NCBI GenBank assembly: GCA_042096455.1
Contig: JBELLU010000002.1
Coordinates: forward strand, 1-64,000
From: UBA7445 sp042096455
GTDB lineage: Bacteria; Verrucomicrobiota; Verrucomicrobiia; Opitutales; Coraliomargaritaceae
Length of the DNA: 64,000 nt
Reading direction: 5' to 3'
Shown piece by piece: positions 61,139 to 64,000 of this stretch (positions within the stretch are counted from its first letter, which is position 1; each line of letters opens with the position of its first letter). Below the pieces are notes generated by a model, which saw only the letters and a program-made list of their open reading frames with translations, ran no database searches and was not told the origin of the DNA. The translations under genes and the position numbers were made by a program.

Positions 61139-63436
61139 TTATTGCGGACTAAGAATCACGAGGTCCTTCTGGCGCGAGATTGGATTTACCTTCAAGTCGA
61201 GGATTTCACCATTCACCACTCGACCTTCGATCGTGGTTTGATACGGCGCGTGCAGTTTGAAATCCGCATTCCAGTCTTTCGGCCAAGCAGGCATCAGGTA
61301 AATCTTTTTGCCGTCCGTCTGCAACAACATCGACTGAAAGGCTTTCATCAGCACACCGCCGTGATCCTGGTCCGGAATCCAATCAAAGTTTGGGCCCCAG
61401 AAAGCAGGAAAGCGCGAACCCTTGTCAGAGTTCCGGGCACGACCGACCAAGTTCAACCGGGCTTCATGCGCAAGCCCAAGGTACGCCATGAATATCTCAT
61501 CCTGACGCCAACCGTAGTTCCCGCGAGGCTGACGATGGTGCAAGGTCCGGCGGCCCATTTCCGCATTATTTTTCTCAAAGGAGCACATGCGGAACGGAAA
61601 GACGCAATACAACTCCGGGTTTTCCGCGTTTTTGCGCAACTCGAATTTCTCCGCAGGCGCAAAGATGGTTTCACCTTGAAACTCGCGAGTTGGCAGCGGC
61701 GGAATTTTTGCTTTCACCTCTGCCCAGAACTTCCGCAGTTCAGCACTTGTCACACTATCCGGCAAGCCGAGCAAGCGCTCTGTCACCGCGTGCATGCCTG
61801 CCACCGGATCCATCGGGTTGGTGCATTCCCACCAGGTCTCCAATGCTTGAGCTGGGTGCATCACTAGTTCTCCATCCTCATTAGTGTCATAAAACTCGAC
61901 AAAAAATGTGAGCACCTCCGTCGCAAAAGGAATAATAGTTTCCTTCAGAAAGACCGCATCCTGCGTATGCTCATAACGATCCAACATCATAAAGCTGATC
62001 TCCAGACCCGAAACCCATTCCCACTTGTGGTAACGGTTGTCCTGCAACTTATCTTCGCGCTCTTCAAATGGTGTTTCACCATAGGTCTCTGCAAACATCT
62101 CTCCCCAGAAGTAGATGCACTCGGGCACATAGATGCCACCGTTCCCGGTATGCCTCCGGGTACGGTATTTGTGATACTCAAACAGATCCCGGCAGTACAT
62201 TTTATAGAGAGGGTCCGTCATCTCCACATCCCCCGAAGTCAGCATGCTGATATAGGGCAGACGGGTATTCTGCCACCAGTAACCCGGTCCCCAGCGGCGG
62301 TAATCCGGCCCCCGGCTCTTTCCATCTTCAAAACCTTCCACCGTAAAAATCGATCCGTTGAATTTAATCGGATACGGGCCTCTCCCGCCACAAGCGTTTA
62401 TGTAACGCTGAAGCGCGTAGGCGCGACTGACGACATAAGCATCGTCTTTCCCCTTGTCTGAGTCTTGCACATGAATCCAACTGCGCTGCCAAAATTCTTG
62501 CCACCATGCCTGATGTGCGGCACGGCGTTCCTCGATTGGCACCGCCCTGATATCGGCAATCACCTGCTCCAACGCAGTCAACCACTGCGTTTCTGTCGCG
62601 GGATGTTCGACATGCACGTAGATGTCAAAACGGTGACTTTTTGATTCCGGTGACTGCAAACAAGTGTCGTCTATCCGTTTGGCATTTTCAGCCTGGATCA
62701 CTGCACCGAAGGTCCGATGCAGGAGGGGATCCAGCCGTTCAAATCCATCCACGCCCTGGATCTTCGCATGCATCGCCGGGCCTACTGATTTGATATTGCG
62801 ATGATACCAGCCAACTCGATCTTCTTGGTTTTGCAGCACGACATCCGGTTCCATCACGGTTGGTCCCAGCCTCCCCCACTCCTGTCCAGGTCTAGGCCGG
62901 AACAAATGCACATCGCTGCATTCCCAGCTACTGGGTATCGAATGCTGCTCAGTTCTCCACAACTCGATTGAAGCGGTTGCGGTGCTAACTACCGGTCCAT
63001 CAATTTCCGCATGGATAACCGGGTGGTTCGCATCCACCCAGAGTTTAATGTGGGTTTCACCGCAACGAGCGTTCAAAGCACCTTCTTCTAAACTCAAGGT
63101 CTGTAGGAAGTCTGACGTAGCCGGCGCCGGGTCTAAAGTAATACGCACTCGACCAAGCTTCAATAGGCGCCCGTTATCACCCCATGAATCCGTTCGCGAT
63201 ATGTAGAAAACGAGATCCCCGTTTGCTTCGATCCAGGCATTCAGACCGGTAGAACCGTTCCCCAAAGGCATCGATCCATGTTGGTCTTTGCTAGGGGTAT
63301 TCCAGACAACATTGTAGCGTACTGGCGAAGCTGCTAAACGAGCGCCATTTGAGTACACATTCGAATGTTCAGCCACGAGCGATACGCCCAAAATAATGCC
63401 AGACACAAAAATGGTAATTATTCGTATTACTCTCAA
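61139..63436 (-). CDS. Exported DUF5703-type protein, GH95-like fold, probable glycoside hydrolase
   Basis: The 765-residue protein opens with a signal peptide. It then has VVWNTPSKDQHGSMPLGNG at about residues 43-61, followed by VFYISRTDSWGDNGRLLKLGR and WVDANHPVIH, which I recognise as the DUF5703 N-terminal domain. A helical (alpha/alpha)6-type barrel follows, as in GH95 and related families. No enzyme activity is established for DUF5703 as far as I know. The only in-frame start is TTG at 63434-63436, because a stop codon (TAG) lies three codons upstream, and a weak GGGA is near. It is 52 bases after the partial sulfatase, so the two are likely one transcript. Confidence 0.82.
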   Translation of the reverse strand: MRVIRIITIFVSGIILGVSLVAEHSNVYSNGARLAASPVRYNVVWNTPSKDQHGSMPLGNGSTGLNAWIEANGDLVFYISRTDSWGDNGRLLKLGRVRITLDPAPATSDFLQTLSLEEGALNARCGETHIKLWVDANHPVIHAEIDGPVVSTATASIELWRTEQHSIPSSWECSDVHLFRPRPGQEWGRLGPTVMEPDVVLQNQEDRVGWYHRNIKSVGPAMHAKIQGVDGFERLDPLLHRTFGAVIQAENAKRIDDTCLQSPESKSHRFDIYVHVEHPATETQWLTALEQVIADIRAVPIEERRAAHQAWWQEFWQRSWIHVQDSDKGKDDAYVVSRAYALQRYINACGGRGPYPIKFNGSIFTVEGFEDGKSRGPDYRRWGPGYWWQNTRLPYISMLTSGDVEMTDPLYKMYCRDLFEYHKYRTRRHTGNGGIYVPECIYFWGEMFAETYGETPFEEREDKLQDNRYHKWEWVSGLEISFMMLDRYEHTQDAVFLKETIIPFATEVLTFFVEFYDTNEDGELVMHPAQALETWWECTNPMDPVAGMHAVTERLLGLPDSVTSAELRKFWAEVKAKIPPLPTREFQGETIFAPAEKFELRKNAENPELYCVFPFRMCSFEKNNAEMGRRTLHHRQPRGNYGWRQDEIFMAYLGLAHEARLNLVGRARNSDKGSRFPAFWGPNFDWIPDQDHGGVLMKAFQSMLLQTDGKKIYLMPAWPKDWNADFKLHAPYQTTIEGRVVNGEILDLKVNPISRQKDLVILSPQ

Positions 63437-63488
63437 TCTATACTATTCCCGTCGGGTTGAGTTCGCATTATTTGATTACTTAGCGTAG

Positions 63489-64000
63489 CTAATTCTTGGA
63501 TTGCGCGTATTTTTCTTTGTAGGGTATTGGATCGGCCATTTGGTCACTCCACGCGGCTTGCAAGGCTTTGAGCTGCTCGACGACCTCCGGATGCTTGGTA
63601 GATAGATTGACGGTCTCTCCAATATCATCCTCAAGGTTAAACAATTGCAGGCCTCCAGGATAGGTCACGGGCTCCGGGACGGAATGGCAGAACCCCTTTT
63701 CATCGATCCTGAAGTTCACATGCTTCCATTCATTGTTATTCGATAGCTTCCACTTCCCTTTGCGAATCGCCCACTTCTCCCGATTCATAGCCCATGCAAG
63801 CCATTCGTGCTGTGTCTTCTTTTCACCACGTAAAACAGGCAGCAGGCTTTTTCCGTCGTGGTTTTCCTGCGGTGGTTCACCTATCAGATCAAGGATGGTT
63901 GGAAAAATATCCATCGCGGAGACCAGAGCCTCCGTATCAAATCGTCCCTCTGGCAGCGTTCCGGGCATGCTCACCATAAAGGGAATGCGAATGCCTCCCT
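63489..64000 (-). CDS. S1-family sulfatase, C-terminal part (cut by window edge)
   Basis: Only about 170 C-terminal residues are in the window. The frame runs on past the edge, where GGIRIPFM, the typical sulfatase sheet segment, begins. Downstream DIFPTILDLIG, then WAIRKGKWKLSNN and LQLFNLEDDIGETVNL, are the usual C-terminal sulfatase signatures, with a short tail after residue 150. The active-site region is outside the window. It precedes the DUF5703 gene by 52 bases. Confidence 0.9.
   Translation of the reverse strand, partial: GGIRIPFMVSMPGTLPEGRFDTEALVSAMDIFPTILDLIGEPPQENHDGKSLLPVLRGEKKTQHEWLAWAMNREKWAIRKGKWKLSNNNEWKHVNFRIDEKGFCHSVPEPVTYPGGLQLFNLEDDIGETVNLSTKHPEVVEQLKALQAAWSDQMADPIPYKEKYAQSKN

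Overview
This 64 kb window looks like an accessory polysaccharide-degradation region of a Gram-negative marine-type bacterium, most likely of the Planctomycetes-Verrucomicrobia-Chlamydiae superphylum, and probably Verrucomicrobiota. I infer this from a TonB-dependent receptor without a SusD partner, a protein ending in a PEP-CTERM sorting signal, a DUF5703-type protein, and the extreme density of sulfatases. The taxonomy is from memory of gene content, not from a marker gene. There are no rRNA, tRNA, CRISPR, phage or insertion-sequence genes that I can see. I count thirteen S1-type sulfatases (one cut by the right edge) and two sulfatase 3'-end relics, with glycoside hydrolases of families GH2 (two), GH42, GH78 (three catalytic modules in two proteins) and GH106. 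One further clan GH-A enzyme has no clear family. No formylglycine-generating enzyme is in the window.

Left module, minus strand, 14237 to 121. This is one tight nine-gene operon: a secreted clan GH-A glycosidase, an iduronate-2-sulfatase-like sulfatase, an aldehyde dehydrogenase, an enolase-superfamily cycloisomerase or dehydratase, KDPG/KDPGal aldolase, KDG kinase, a secreted beta-helix protein, a cytoplasmic GH42 beta-galactosidase and a sulfatase. The four central enzymes form a complete route from a free-aldehyde sugar through its aldonate and a 2-keto-3-deoxy acid to pyruvate and glyceraldehyde 3-phosphate. That is the logic of 3,6-anhydrogalactose catabolism from agar or carrageenan. 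Together with beta-galactosidases and sulfatases it points to a red-algal sulfated galactan.

Middle module, plus strand, 14543 to 29608, divergent from the first: a TonB receptor, an unknown protein, a Tat-type sulfatase, an AraC regulator, three sulfatases, an exported GH2 enzyme and an exported SGNH-type esterase. It probably does outer-membrane uptake, desulfation, deacetylation and chain trimming of the same substrate.

From 29650 to 45724 come two minus-strand sulfatases, a relic of a sulfatase 3' end, a small exported protein, a multi-domain sulfatase, a PEP-CTERM protein, and a plus-strand cassette of leaderless sulfatase, leaderless GH2, GPH-type sugar transporter and exported sulfatase. 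The cassette suggests that some sulfated oligosaccharide is imported intact and processed in the cytoplasm.

Right module, minus strand, 64000 to 45959: partial sulfatase, DUF5703 protein, a 1880-residue double GH78 enzyme, a single GH78 enzyme, a sulfatase with a C-terminal binding-type domain, and a GH106 enzyme. This set targets an alpha-L-rhamnose-containing sulfated polysaccharide. Two of the GH78 proteins carry an unusual module of about 80 residues (three copies in all) inserted at the same place, just before the first domain of the rhamnosidase.
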